A DNA stretch of 64,000 nt from Bacteroidota bacterium (GTDB lineage: Bacteria > Bacteroidota > Bacteroidia > Bacteroidales > SKPS01). The notes under the pieces are model-generated. The model was not told the DNA's origin, did no database searches, and saw only the letters and a list, made by a program, of their open reading frames with translations. Positions within the stretch are counted from its first letter, which is position 1, and the number at the start of each line of letters is the position of its first letter. Location of the stretch: assembly GCA_022709695.1 (NCBI GenBank), contig JAKLII010000005.1:62001-126000 (forward strand), read 5' to 3'. Below, piece by piece: positions 1 to 9,089 of this stretch. The translations under genes were made by a program, and so were the position numbers.

Positions 1-2481
1 AGCATCCTGTGCAGGCTTCTTTTTTGGGGTGGCAGTTTCCTGTCCCAGGACATCCCCGGTATGGGTTGATTCCAGCTGCTTCAGGATATGGGTCGCCCTC
101 TCGATGGTTTTTCCGGGCATCCCGGCCATCTGCGCAACGTGAATTCCAAAGCTGTGTTCACTCCCACCTGCTGCCAGCTTTCTCAGGAAAATTACCTTGT
201 TGTTTAGCTCCTTCACGGTGACATGGAAATTCTGTATCCTCGGTTTCACCCTGGCCAGCTCGTTCAGTTCATGGTAATGGGTGGCAAAGAGTACCCTGGG
301 CCTGAACCGGGGATGGTCGTGCAGGTACTCAGCGATGGCCCAGGCAATGGATATGCCATCGTAGGTGGCTGTCCCCCGGCCGATTTCATCCAGGATGATC
401 AGGCTCCGGTTCGAGATATTATTCAGGATGCTTGCCGTTTCATTCATCTCTACCATAAACGTCGATTCCCCTGAAGAGATGTTGTCGGATGCACCTACCC
501 GTGTGAAGATCTTGTCTACAATGCCAATTTTTGCCGATGCCGCAGGAACAAATGAACCCATCTGGGCCATCAGGGTGATCAGTGCGGTTTGACGCAGCAA
601 GGCCGATTTTCCCGACATATTGGGCCCGGTGAGTATAATGATCTGCTGCTTGTCCTGATCCAGGTATACGTCGTTGGGGATATACCGTTCCCCTTCCTGC
701 AGGAACCGCTCTATCACCGGATGCCGCCCCTCCTTTATTTCGAGCCGGTACCCTGCATTGATCTCCGGCCTTACATACTGATGCTTTTCTGCAACCCTGG
801 CAAAAGATAACAGGCAGTCGAGCCGCCCAAGCAAGCTTGCATTCAGCTGCACAGGGACGATATAATCCGACAGCGCCACTACCAGCGAATCGTAGAGTTG
901 CTGTTCAAGTACCTGTATCTTTTCTTCGGCACCAAGGATTTTAGTTTCAAATACCTTCAGCTCTTCAGTGATGTATCGCTCGGCACCTGTCAGGGTCTGC
1001 TTGCGGATCCACTCTCCCGGAACTTTATGCTTATGGGAATTGGTAACTTCGATGTAATATCCGAAAACATTGTTAAACCCCACCTTCAGGCTTGTGATGC
1101 CGGTGGCCCTGATTTCCCGCTCCTGCATCCCGCGGAGGTAATCCTTGGCCGACCCCGACAGCGAACGGTACTCGTCGAGCTCTGCCGATACCCCGGCACG
1201 GAGCACCCCACCTTTGGTGATCTGCACCGGAGGTTCCTCCTCGACTTCACGGGTAATCCGGTCGGAGATGGTTTTGCAGGGGTTCAGCTGCTCACCCAGT
1301 TTCACCAGGTGTTCGACCCCGCTGGCGGCACACGCCTCCTTCAGGGGTTCAATGGCCATCAGCGCCCTGTTCAGTTGCACCACCTCCCTGGGGTTGATCC
1401 GGCCGGTGGCTGCCTTTGAGATAATCCTTTCCAGATCCCCGCACAGCTTCAGCTGCTGGGCCAGCATGTCGCTGAATTCCCCGTTTTGCATCAGAAAGTC
1501 TACCAGGTCGTGCCGCTCCCTGATCACCTGCTCTTCCTTCAGGGGTGAAACAATCCAGCGCCGCATCATGCGGGAACCCATCGGAGTAAGGGTGAGATCC
1601 AGAATATCGGATAAGGTTCGGGCCTGCTCGTGCGGGGAGGAGAGCAACTCCAGATTCCGGATGGTGAACCTGTCGAGCCAAACGAAACGCTCCTCCTCGA
1701 TGCGGCTGATACGGGTGATATGGCTTCGCCGTTCATGGTGCGTCTCACTGAGGTAATGGATGGCAGCACCCGCAGCAATGATCCCGTGTTCAAGCTCCTC
1801 AACCCCGAAACCCTTGAGGCTCCGTGTGCCGAAATGTCGTATCAGACAATCATATCCGAACTCCCGGGTAAACACCCATTCATCAAAGGAGTTGGTGTAA
1901 TAATTCCCGAAATCTTCCGCAAACTGCCGGAGCCGGTTCCTCTGTACAATCACCTCACTCGGCTGGAAGCTCTGCAGCAGTTTGTCTATATAGTTTTTGG
2001 TTCCTTCCGTAGTATAGAACTCACCAGTGGATACATCGAGAAATGCAATCCCCATCTTGTCGGCAGTATAGTACAGGCTACATAAAAAGTTGTTCCGCTT
2101 ATGATCCAGTACCTGATCGTTGAGGGCAACCCCGGGGGTTACCAGCTCCGTTACCCCTCTTTTAACAATAGTCTTTGCCAGCTTCGGATCCTCCAGCTGG
2201 TCACAGATGGCAACCCTTTGCCCGGCCTTCACCAGTTTTGGCAGATAGGTCTCCAGAGCGTGATGCGGAAAACCTGCCAGCTCAACATACGCTGCAGCTC
2301 CGTTGGCCCGGCGGGTTAATACAATGCCCAGGATCTTCGAGGTGGTGATGGCATCCTGCCCGAATGTCTCATAGAAATCGCCCACCCTGAACAACAGCAA
2401 CGCCCCGGGATACCGGGCCTTGATCGTTGTATATTGTTTCATGAGCGGGGTTTCCGCATCATTTTTACTGCCTCTTGCCAT
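1..2481 (-). CDS. mutS: DNA mismatch repair protein MutS (C-terminus cut by window edge)
   Basis: MutS recognises mismatches and small loops and recruits MutL. About 827 codons are present, reading leftward from the ATG at 2481 and off the window; the family is usually 850-880 residues, so only the tail is missing. The mismatch-reading Phe-x-Glu is at F36/E38 in GDFYETF, the same numbering as E. coli. The P-loop GPNMSGKS is at residues 619-626, followed by the Walker B motif LDEIGRG and the ATHYHEL switch. A good promoter lies 16 bases upstream, and the gene diverges from the methyltransferase gene at 2590. The frame is open throughout. Confidence 0.97.
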   Translation of the reverse strand, partial: MARGSKNDAETPLMKQYTTIKARYPGALLLFRVGDFYETFGQDAITTSKILGIVLTRRANGAAAYVELAGFPHHALETYLPKLVKAGQRVAICDQLEDPKLAKTIVKRGVTELVTPGVALNDQVLDHKRNNFLCSLYYTADKMGIAFLDVSTGEFYTTEGTKNYIDKLLQSFQPSEVIVQRNRLRQFAEDFGNYYTNSFDEWVFTREFGYDCLIRHFGTRSLKGFGVEELEHGIIAAGAAIHYLSETHHERRSHITRISRIEEERFVWLDRFTIRNLELLSSPHEQARTLSDILDLTLTPMGSRMMRRWIVSPLKEEQVIRERHDLVDFLMQNGEFSDMLAQQLKLCGDLERIISKAATGRINPREVVQLNRALMAIEPLKEACAASGVEHLVKLGEQLNPCKTISDRITREVEEEPPVQITKGGVLRAGVSAELDEYRSLSGSAKDYLRGMQEREIRATGITSLKVGFNNVFGYYIEVTNSHKHKVPGEWIRKQTLTGAERYITEELKVFETKILGAEEKIQVLEQQLYDSLVVALSDYIVPVQLNASLLGRLDCLLSFARVAEKHQYVRPEINAGYRLEIKEGRHPVIERFLQEGERYIPNDVYLDQDKQQIIILTGPNMSGKSALLRQTALITLMAQMGSFVPAASAKIGIVDKIFTRVGASDNISSGESTFMVEMNETASILNNISNRSLIILDEIGRGTATYDGISIAWAIAEYLHDHPRFRPRVLFATHYHELNELARVKPRIQNFHVTVKELNNKVIFLRKLAAGGSEHSFGIHVAQMAGMPGKTIERATHILKQLESTHTGDVLGQETATPKKKPAQDA

Positions 2482-2497
2482 CGTTTCTTGGTTTGGC

Positions 2498-2527
2498 CAA
2501 AGTTACATTTTCTTCACGAGGCTGCAA
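2498..2527 (-). promoter_or_regulatory. Bacteroidota promoter for mutS
   Basis: Read on the minus strand, TTG (2525-2527) is separated by 19 bases from TAACTTTG (2498-2505). This matches the Bacteroidota -33/-7 consensus TTTG...TAnnTTTG. It is close to the mutS ATG, so the leader is short. Confidence 0.75.
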
Positions 2528-2559
2528 TAGCCCCGATCGTGTTGATTCCGCTTCTTTTG

Positions 2560-2567
2560 TAGCTTTG
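2560..2567 (+). promoter_or_regulatory. -7 element for the SpoU methyltransferase gene
   Basis: TAGCTTTG is a perfect TAnnTTTG box 22 bases before the ATG at 2590. The best -33 candidate (GTTG at 2541-2544) is only 15 bases away, shorter than usual. Confidence 0.5.
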
Positions 2568-2589
2568 CCGGAAGATAACAGACCTCATT

Positions 2590-3129
2590 ATGCTGAAAAA
2601 ACTGTCGATGGAAGAAATGCAGCGGATACCTGCCTCACGCTTTAAGGAGGCTTCCCGCACTGATGTGATGGTGGTGCTTGATAATGTCAGAAGCCTGATG
2701 AATGTGGGATCGGTATTCCGTACCATGGATGCCTTCGGGTTCGGAAAGATCTGGCTGTGTGGGATTACAGGAACCCCCCCGCACCGCGAGATCCATAAAA
2801 CGGCTCTGGGTGCTACCGAATCCGTACCCTGGGAGTACCATCCTGATACCGCTGCACTGCTCAGGGAGTTGTCGTCCCGGGGGGCTTTCGTGGCCGCTGT
2901 GGAACAGGTGCATGGCAGCATTTTGCTGCATCAGTGGCAGGTTGTAACAGCTCAACCGCTCGTCCTTGTATTCGGGAATGAGATCAACGGTGTATCTGAC
3001 AATGCCCTGGCCGAATGCCATGCAGCGATCGAAATACCTCAGTTTGGATCCAAACACTCCTTTAATATCGCCGTAACCGCGGGCATCGTACTCTGGGAGG
3101 TCTCCCGGCAACAAAGGGGGGAGCAATAA
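2590..3129 (+). CDS. SpoU/TrmH-family RNA 2'-O-methyltransferase
   Basis: A 179-residue SPOUT-class methyltransferase expected to put a 2'-O-methyl group on tRNA or rRNA using S-adenosylmethionine. The three family motifs are visible: NVGSVFRTMDAFG near residue 36, GNEINGVS near 129 and IPQFGSKHSFNIAVT near 148, which form the trefoil-knot cofactor site. It has only the catalytic domain, without the N-terminal substrate-binding domain of RlmB-type enzymes, so a tRNA target (TrmH-like or TrmL-like) is more likely, but the modified position cannot be told from sequence. It is a single gene followed by a strong terminator. Confidence 0.85.
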   Translation: MLKKLSMEEMQRIPASRFKEASRTDVMVVLDNVRSLMNVGSVFRTMDAFGFGKIWLCGITGTPPHREIHKTALGATESVPWEYHPDTAALLRELSSRGAFVAAVEQVHGSILLHQWQVVTAQPLVLVFGNEINGVSDNALAECHAAIEIPQFGSKHSFNIAVTAGIVLWEVSRQQRGEQ

Positions 3130-3141
3130 TTCCCTGATAAC

Positions 3142-3169
3142 AAAAAAGGCGCCTCGCGGGCGCCTTTTT
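3142..3169. terminator. Bidirectional rho-independent terminator
   Basis: A run of A, then AAGGCGCC, loop TCGC, then GGGCGCCTT and a run of T. The stem is GC-rich with A/T tracts on both sides, so it can end both the methyltransferase gene and the convergent OmpA-family gene. Confidence 0.9.
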
Positions 3170-3188
3170 GTTGCAATTCTGTTTCCTT

Positions 3189-4619
3189 TTACTTGGCGAT
3201 GAAGATATCCACACGCCTGTTCAGGAAGAGCCTTTGTTTATTGGTAGTCAGAGGTTTCAATTCACCTACCCAGCTGATGAACAACCGGTTGGCATCGATA
3301 CCGAAGTCTTTCACCATCACATCTTTCACGGCATTTACCCTTCGCTTGCTCAATCCGTCGTTATACTCGGTAGTGGCAATTTCACAGGCTGAACCGATCA
3401 GGTCGAACTTCATATCTGGATATTTCTTGAGCAGGTTGGCTGCCAGTGCGATCTTCTCCATATTTACCGGCGACAGATAAGTACTGTTGAGCGGGAAGAA
3501 GACACTGTAAAGAGCAATGGGGTCTGCCTGTTTTTTGGGTTGTTCAACCAGAATCGGGTTTTTGTTGTTGTCGAATTTGAATGAGCCGTCAGGATTCCTC
3601 TGGTATTTGTCTTTTTCGAATGGCAGGGAGATACCCTGGAAGTTTACGATGGTACCCTTGGGTGAGTTGGGCTCAAGATCCATATAATCCGGAACGCCAT
3701 CCCCATCGGTATCAGGGCTCTTGGTCCTTTTGTTGTAATCGGCCATCAGCGTATCCACATCATCCTTCACATCATCAAGATCCTTCTTGAGTGTATCCAG
3801 GTTATCCTCGAGCTTCTGCATCCGCTTCAGCAGTTCGGCCATGGTGGGATCCATCGGGTTCCACTCATTGTGCTGGACATTTTTGCCAAACTGATACTGC
3901 ACATACAGATTGGTATATCCCAACTGGTCTTTTTCGGTTAAAGTGCGGTACCGTACATCAAAATGGTCGGTCGGTAACTGAACCAGTGAAGCTTCCAGCC
4001 CTATTCCAATGCGTTGGGTAAGCTTGTATTTTACCCCTGCGGCAACCTTCCAGGTCGCTTCACTCTTCATGGTAGCCTTATCGCCGGCTTCAGTGGCTGC
4101 TTCATCCTGGCTGTTTTCGTACCCGATACTACCGGCATAGGAACCATCCAGCGTGGTAAGCAGTGAACGGTAATGGGCATTGCCAAGACCGAAACTGATG
4201 TAGGCATTGTAAGGCTTGTTGTAGATTTTTGGGAAAAGCAGATTACTCAGGCTCACAACGCCGTTTACATCGTAGAAAATTGCTGTACTTGCCAGTGTCA
4301 CATCGTATTTTTCCTGCTTCTGGGTATAAAGTTTACCAAAGGTAAGGTTGGCGTTAAGTCCAAAATATGGATTGAACCAATAATTACCACCAGCCATCAG
4401 ATCCCAGGAGAAACCACCGTTATCTGCACTACTGGTACTGTTGCCCGGATAAAAGTTGGCCCGGGCAATATCACCGTAGTACTGAAACCATCCACCGCCC
4501 AGATAAGCAGACCATCTGTTGTACTGGAATTCGGGATCTGTTGAAGTTTGTGCTTGCGTTTGCTGACTGAACCCCAACAGAACCAGAAGTGCCATCAGAA
4601 CTAATGCCTTGAATTTCAT
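3189..4619 (-). CDS. OmpA-family outer-membrane protein with peptidoglycan-binding domain
   Basis: A 476-residue envelope protein that probably links the outer membrane to peptidoglycan. The start at 4619 (MKFKALVL) gives a clean signal peptide ending near TQAQ; the frame is open further upstream, but that extension contains the promoter. After the signal come roughly 220 residues of beta-barrel-like sequence with alternating aromatic strands, then a short coiled coil (ELLKRMQKLEDNLDTL), a calcium-binding thrombospondin type 3-like stretch (DTDGDGVPDYMD) and a C-terminal OmpA/MotB domain ending NRRVDIFIAK. This layout is common in Bacteroidota. It is monocistronic, between its own promoter and the shared terminator. 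Confidence 0.88.
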   Translation of the reverse strand: MKFKALVLMALLVLLGFSQQTQAQTSTDPEFQYNRWSAYLGGGWFQYYGDIARANFYPGNSTSSADNGGFSWDLMAGGNYWFNPYFGLNANLTFGKLYTQKQEKYDVTLASTAIFYDVNGVVSLSNLLFPKIYNKPYNAYISFGLGNAHYRSLLTTLDGSYAGSIGYENSQDEAATEAGDKATMKSEATWKVAAGVKYKLTQRIGIGLEASLVQLPTDHFDVRYRTLTEKDQLGYTNLYVQYQFGKNVQHNEWNPMDPTMAELLKRMQKLEDNLDTLKKDLDDVKDDVDTLMADYNKRTKSPDTDGDGVPDYMDLEPNSPKGTIVNFQGISLPFEKDKYQRNPDGSFKFDNNKNPILVEQPKKQADPIALYSVFFPLNSTYLSPVNMEKIALAANLLKKYPDMKFDLIGSACEIATTEYNDGLSKRRVNAVKDVMVKDFGIDANRLFISWVGELKPLTTNKQRLFLNRRVDIFIAK

Positions 4620-4667
4620 CTTGTTATATTTTGATTTCTGAATTATTGCCTTCACGGTATCCGGTAA

Positions 4668-4696
4668 CAAAAGTATAAAAAAAACCACCAATGCAA
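4668..4696 (-). promoter_or_regulatory. Promoter for the OmpA-family gene
   Basis: On the minus strand TTG (4694-4696), 18 bases, then TACTTTTG (4668-4675), about 48 bases before the ATG at 4619. It decides the start, because the in-frame codons upstream of 4619 would fall inside the promoter. Confidence 0.7.
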
Positions 4697-4870
4697 TACA
4701 TTGTTCAAAAAAGAGGTAAAATTGTTAATATTAATGCCTGTTTGATGATTTTTCAGGATGTATTCCGGTAGTTTTTCTCTGTTTTTGATACCATTTTTAT
4801 GTTTATGCTCATAATACGAAAATCAGAGGTTAAGGTTTCAATCAGTACCGGAAGAACAGCAGGAATCTGG

Positions 4871-5509
4871 TCAGAGGATGTGAAATCCCGGCTCAAAGGA
4901 TTTCTGCAGTAATTCTGAAACAAGCAGCATCAGAGGGTGCTTTTGTCCTTCGTCATAGTTGTTCATGGGGATAGCAATCACAGGGAACCTGAATTCCCTC
5001 GTCAGGTAGGCAAGATATTTTTCTCCCAGGCTTGCAAGATACTCTTTTGTAATCGTTTGCTCATAAGGCCTTCCACGTCTGGCAATATTTTCGAGCAGCT
5101 GCTCCGGTTCTGCCTGAAGATACAGCAGAATGTCAGGCCTGGGAAGTGCTCCCTCAACGATCTGAAATATCCGGTCATACAGCCTGAAATCAATGTCGTT
5201 CAGGTTGTTACGGGCAAAAAGCCTCGATTTGTACAGATGGTAGTCGGCAATGGTTACGGGTTCAAAAAGAGAACGCTGTACCAGGTTTTCAGAAAGCTGC
5301 CGGTACCGGTCGGCAAGAAAGGTGAGTTCTGTCTGGAGCGCATACCTTGCCGGGTCCTTGTAAAACAGGGGCAAAAACGGATTCTCATCAAATTCTTCCA
5401 GAATCAGCCTGCTCCCTGTCGCTTCAGCCAGCAGGGAAGCCAGGGTAGTTTTCCCTGCTCCGATATTTCCTTCAATGCAGATATAGTGATACAGCACGGA
5501 TGGAATCAT
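4871..5509 (-). CDS. Deoxynucleoside kinase (deoxyadenosine/deoxyguanosine kinase type)
   Basis: A 212-residue nucleotide-salvage enzyme that phosphorylates deoxynucleosides from ATP. It shows the P-loop GNIGAGKT near residue 14, the substrate-binding glutamate in LILEEFDENPF, the DRY motif in ADRYRQL near 68 and a lid-like arginine-rich segment (ARRGRPYEQ) near 150, all typical of the dNK/dGK family. Base specificity is not readable. It starts one base after the folK stop codon, so the two are co-transcribed; this pairing is often seen in Bacteroidota. Confidence 0.88.
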   Translation of the reverse strand: MIPSVLYHYICIEGNIGAGKTTLASLLAEATGSRLILEEFDENPFLPLFYKDPARYALQTELTFLADRYRQLSENLVQRSLFEPVTIADYHLYKSRLFARNNLNDIDFRLYDRIFQIVEGALPRPDILLYLQAEPEQLLENIARRGRPYEQTITKEYLASLGEKYLAYLTREFRFPVIAIPMNNYDEGQKHPLMLLVSELLQKSFEPGFHIL

Positions 5510-5510
5510 T

Positions 5511-6029
5511 TTATATATTTCTGAAAGATACAGGGTTATATACAGAAACCGGGTTCTTGTCTCCGCACTCCTCCAGCAGGGTCAGGATATTTTTGCCAAT
5601 CACCGGGTGCACAAAAAGGGGGGCGATTTCTGCCATCGGTTCCAGAATGAACCTTCTGGCGGGAATCCCCGGATGAGGTACCTGCAGCGAAGGGGTGTTC
5701 AGTATCAGCTTTCCGTACAACAGCAGATCGATGTCAATCGTCCGGTCCTCGTAACCCGCTGATGACCCTCTGGTTCTTCCCAGCTGATCCTCAATGGCAT
5801 GGCACAGGCCCATCAGGTCTTCCGGAGTAAGTTGGGTTATGCAGCGCAGCACCTGGTTTAAAAAAGGGTGCTGGCTCTGGTAACCCCAGGGTTCCGATTC
5901 GAAAAGTGAAGACACCGCCGGTGTGCTGATACCTGCTTCGTTTATCAGGTTGATGGCCTTCGCCAGAAGTTCCTCACGGTTTCCCAGGTTGCTCCCCAGT
6001 GACAGGTAAATCTCGGTTGCCTGTTTCAT
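5511..6029 (-). CDS. folK: 2-amino-4-hydroxy-6-hydroxymethyldihydropteridine pyrophosphokinase
   Basis: FolK transfers pyrophosphate from ATP to the pterin precursor of folate. The 172-residue protein begins YLSLGSNLGNRE and carries the pterin/ATP-site segments FLNQV, LGRTRG, DRTIDIDLLLYG and VPHPGIPARRFIL, in family order. I chose the ATG at 6029; a TTG three codons upstream lies within the -7 box. The -7 element ends only six bases before this ATG, so the mRNA may be nearly leaderless. It is co-transcribed with the deoxynucleoside kinase gene. Confidence 0.93.
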   Translation of the reverse strand: MKQATEIYLSLGSNLGNREELLAKAINLINEAGISTPAVSSLFESEPWGYQSQHPFLNQVLRCITQLTPEDLMGLCHAIEDQLGRTRGSSAGYEDRTIDIDLLLYGKLILNTPSLQVPHPGIPARRFILEPMAEIAPLFVHPVIGKNILTLLEECGDKNPVSVYNPVSFRNI

Positions 6030-6035
6030 ATGCTG

Positions 6036-6043
6036 CAAATGTA
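6036..6043 (-). promoter_or_regulatory. -7 element for folK, very close to the start codon
   Basis: TACATTTG on the minus strand, a perfect TAnnTTTG box ending six bases before the ATG at 6029. No well-spaced -33 box was found; a CAA at 6059-6061 leaves only 15 bases. Confidence 0.55.
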
Positions 6044-6180
6044 AAAAAAGGGATGACGCAATCTGGTGTAACTTTTTAACGAGAAAGGTGTCTTATCACA
6101 TTATTTTCAGATAAAGTTTATCAAAGTATCCGCATTGCACTTAATTTTACGGACTTAAATCTTCAATCCTTTTATCAGTC

Positions 6181-7968
6181 ATGAAAGAATTTTTCAAAAT
6201 GATGTTTGCCTCCATGCTGGGGGTGATGCTCTCGGGTTTGTTGCTGATGCTCATTATGTTCATCATGTTTGCTTCCATCATCTCCTTCTCATCCGGGGAT
6301 GAGGTTTCGGTTCCCGACAAGGCTTTGCTGCATATTAAACTCGATATGAGTGTGGTGGAGCGGGCGCCCAAAAATCCGTTTGAGGATTTTGGCGGATTCG
6401 GCAATGAACGGGTGATGGGTCTGAACCAGATTCTGGGATGCCTTGAAAAGGCGGCATCCGACGACCACATCAAAGGGGTACTGATCGATATGGGGATGCT
6501 GGATGCCGGCCCTGCCACAGTAGAGGAAATCAGGAATGCGCTGCTGCAGTTCCGTAAAAGCGGAAAGCCTGTGATCGCATACGGTGACATGGTGCCCCAA
6601 CGCAGCTATTATCTGGCTTCAGCGGCCGATAAGGTGTATCTGAACCCCCTCGGCTCGCTCGAATTTACAGGCCTCTCCGCCCAGATGGCTTTTGTAAGGG
6701 GACTTGCTGAAAAACTGAAGGTGGAAATGCAGATCATCAGACCTGAAGGGAATACCTACAAAAGCGCTGTCGAGCCTTTTTACCTCGATAAAATGAGTGA
6801 GGCGAACAGAGATCAGACAGGTAAATACCTCCGTTCGGGCTGGGATATGATGCTTTCAAACCTTGCTGAGTCCCGCAAACTTTCTCCCGAAAAGCTCAAC
6901 GCCCTGGCCGATAGCCTCACCGGTTTTAAAGCCGCCAATGCCTATGAAGCAGGCCTCGTGGATGGCCTCATGTACCGTGACCAGCTTATCGACAGCCTTA
7001 AAAAGGTGTTAGATCCCAAAGAGAAAACCGCACCCAACATCATTACCCTTGCCAGATACAGCAAGGCAATCCGTCAGAACGATCCGGGAAAGGGTTCCAA
7101 AGGGAAGAGTGATGGGCAGATAGCTGTCATATATGCCAATGGTAACATCGTAATGGGTGAAGAAGAGGAATCGGTTATCAGTGCAACCCATATCTCCAAA
7201 ACCATCCGGAAGGCTCGTGAGAACAAGAAAATTAAGGCCATTGTGCTCAGGATCAATTCCGGCGGCGGCGATGGCCTCGCTTCAGAAATTATCTGGAGGG
7301 AAGTGGAACTGGCCCGTAAGGAAAAACCGGTGGTGGTGTCCATGGGCGATTATGCCGCCTCCGGAGGGTATTATATTGCCTGTGCGGCAACCCGCATTGT
7401 GGCTCAGCCCAATACCCTCACCGGTTCCATTGGTGTGTTCGGTGTAATGCCCAACATGCAGCAAATGTTCAGAGAGCATCTGGGCATTACATTCGATGAG
7501 GTGAAAACCCATCAGCACAGCACCTTCGGAAGTCCGCTTAAACCCCTTGATCCTTACGAATATACCATGCTGAAGCAGTATGTCGAAGATTTCTACAACC
7601 ATTTCCTGCAACGGGTTTCTGAGGGGAGGAATATGACGGTCGCACAGGTCGATTCTATCGGGCAGGGACGCATCTGGGCAGGAACCGATGCCCTGCAGAT
7701 CGGGCTTGTGGATACCCTTGGCGGACTGGATGTTGCGGTAAAAATTGCAGCTGCGGAAGCTAAGCTGAAAAACTATAAAACTGTGGATCTGCCCCATCAG
7801 ACCGATCCTTTTATGCGCCTTATGAAACAACTGTCGGGTGAAGCTTCGGTGCAGCAGGCAATCCGTGAATCCCTCGGTGTAAATTATGCTTTTTATGAAA
7901 TGCTTACCTCACTGGGTGAGCTCAAAGGGATCCAGGCACGCCTCCCCTTCGTGATGACCATGAACTAG
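6181..7968 (+). CDS. sppA: Signal peptide peptidase SppA, 67K type
   Basis: A 595-residue membrane-anchored serine protease that degrades cleaved signal peptides. One N-terminal transmembrane segment (residues 8-38) is followed by two S49 domains. The catalytic pair can be placed: K194 in NTYKSAVEPF and S394 in DYAASGGYY, 200 residues apart, the same separation as K209/S409 in E. coli SppA. The length matches the double-domain bacterial form. Its stop overlaps the end of the convergent mqnE by a few bases, with no room for a terminator between them. Confidence 0.95.
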   Translation: MKEFFKMMFASMLGVMLSGLLLMLIMFIMFASIISFSSGDEVSVPDKALLHIKLDMSVVERAPKNPFEDFGGFGNERVMGLNQILGCLEKAASDDHIKGVLIDMGMLDAGPATVEEIRNALLQFRKSGKPVIAYGDMVPQRSYYLASAADKVYLNPLGSLEFTGLSAQMAFVRGLAEKLKVEMQIIRPEGNTYKSAVEPFYLDKMSEANRDQTGKYLRSGWDMMLSNLAESRKLSPEKLNALADSLTGFKAANAYEAGLVDGLMYRDQLIDSLKKVLDPKEKTAPNIITLARYSKAIRQNDPGKGSKGKSDGQIAVIYANGNIVMGEEEESVISATHISKTIRKARENKKIKAIVLRINSGGGDGLASEIIWREVELARKEKPVVVSMGDYAASGGYYIACAATRIVAQPNTLTGSIGVFGVMPNMQQMFREHLGITFDEVKTHQHSTFGSPLKPLDPYEYTMLKQYVEDFYNHFLQRVSEGRNMTVAQVDSIGQGRIWAGTDALQIGLVDTLGGLDVAVKIAAAEAKLKNYKTVDLPHQTDPFMRLMKQLSGEASVQQAIRESLGVNYAFYEMLTSLGELKGIQARLPFVMTMN

Positions 7969-9089
7969 TGTTCTGATCGATTCAGCGGCCGGTAAAGCGA
8001 ATCCCGCTCTACCGGAATATAACCCGCCCCTGCGATAAGACTGCGCAAAGCTGTTTCATCCATGGACGGGTTCTTTTCTTCTGCACCTGCCTCAGAATAT
8101 ATCTTTGTGGAATCGTGAATGGTGCCGTCAAGGTCATCCACCCCAAAATGCTGCGACAGCTGTGCAATGTCACGACCGATCATCGGCCAGTAGGCTTTCA
8201 GATGGGGGATATTATCCAGAAAGATCCTGGAAACGGCATAGTTGCGCAGATCTTCCGTTACAGATACCTCTCCGGCTTCGCGCATCGGGTTGTTGGCATG
8301 TTTGAACTTCAAAGGGATGAAAGCATTGAACCCCCTGGTCCGGTCCTGCAGGTCCCTGAGGCGCTGCAGGTGATCGGTGCGGTGGCTGTAATGCTCTATA
8401 TGACCGTACAGCATGGTCGCATTGGTGGGAATTCCCAGCCTGTGGGCAGTTTCGTGTACCTTCAGCCAGGTTTCGGCATCGTCCTTCTCAGGGCATATCT
8501 TCTCCCGGATTTCTTCTGCAAAGATCTCAGCCCCACCCCCCGGGATCGAGTCCAGGCCGGCCTCCTTCAGTCGGCTAAGGGTCTCCTCCAGGGAAATTCT
8601 GTCGATTTTGGCCATATAGCTGATCTCAATGGCACTATAGGCCTTGAGATGCACCCCCGGCCTGACCCTTCTGATTTCCCTCAGCAGCCCTGCATAATAG
8701 TCGGTTCCCCGGCCGGGTGCAACACCTCCCACCACATGGATCTCTGTGATCCGCTCCGGTGCCGATGCCGCAAGCCTGCCAATCTCCTCAGGGCTGTAAT
8801 CCCATACAGTGCGGCTGTTCCGCTCGTTGTAGGAACAGAACCTGCAGTTATACACACAACGGTTGGTAGGCTCGATGTGGAAATTGTGGTTGTAGTAGGT
8901 ATTAACCCCGTTGATCCGCCGGCGTATGGTATCGGCAAGGGATGCGAGCCAACCCAGCGGGGCCTCGTTGTACAGGACCTCTGCGTCGTGCCGGTCGATC
9001 CGTTTATCCGAAATAACTTTAGCAGCAACCTGTTGCAGGTTACCGTTCAGAGGTTCTGGCAACACGAAATTCATGGGAAATTCCTCCAT
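7965..9089 (-). CDS. mqnE: Aminofutalosine synthase MqnE (radical SAM)
   Basis: MqnE joins SAM to the enolpyruvyl product of chorismate, making aminofutalosine in the alternative menaquinone pathway. The 374-residue protein has the radical-SAM cluster motif CVYNCRFC at C78, C82 and C85 after HIEPTNR, then HVVGGVAPG and a C-terminal FIPLKFKHANNPM segment. The dehypoxanthine futalosine cyclase MqnC is a close relative; I favour MqnE from the motif context and from the mqnB and mqnD genes 6 kb away. Its ATG overlaps the stop of the M43 peptidase gene (TAATG), suggesting translational coupling. The Met at 9074 is an alternative start. Confidence 0.82.
   Translation of the reverse strand: MEEFPMNFVLPEPLNGNLQQVAAKVISDKRIDRHDAEVLYNEAPLGWLASLADTIRRRINGVNTYYNHNFHIEPTNRCVYNCRFCSYNERNSRTVWDYSPEEIGRLAASAPERITEIHVVGGVAPGRGTDYYAGLLREIRRVRPGVHLKAYSAIEISYMAKIDRISLEETLSRLKEAGLDSIPGGGAEIFAEEIREKICPEKDDAETWLKVHETAHRLGIPTNATMLYGHIEHYSHRTDHLQRLRDLQDRTRGFNAFIPLKFKHANNPMREAGEVSVTEDLRNYAVSRIFLDNIPHLKAYWPMIGRDIAQLSQHFGVDDLDGTIHDSTKIYSEAGAEEKNPSMDETALRSLIAGAGYIPVERDSLYRPLNRSEH

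Noticed and set aside
7965..9089. Calling this gene mqnC
   Set aside because: The motif surroundings fit the aminofutalosine synthase group better, but the call is not certain without a tree.
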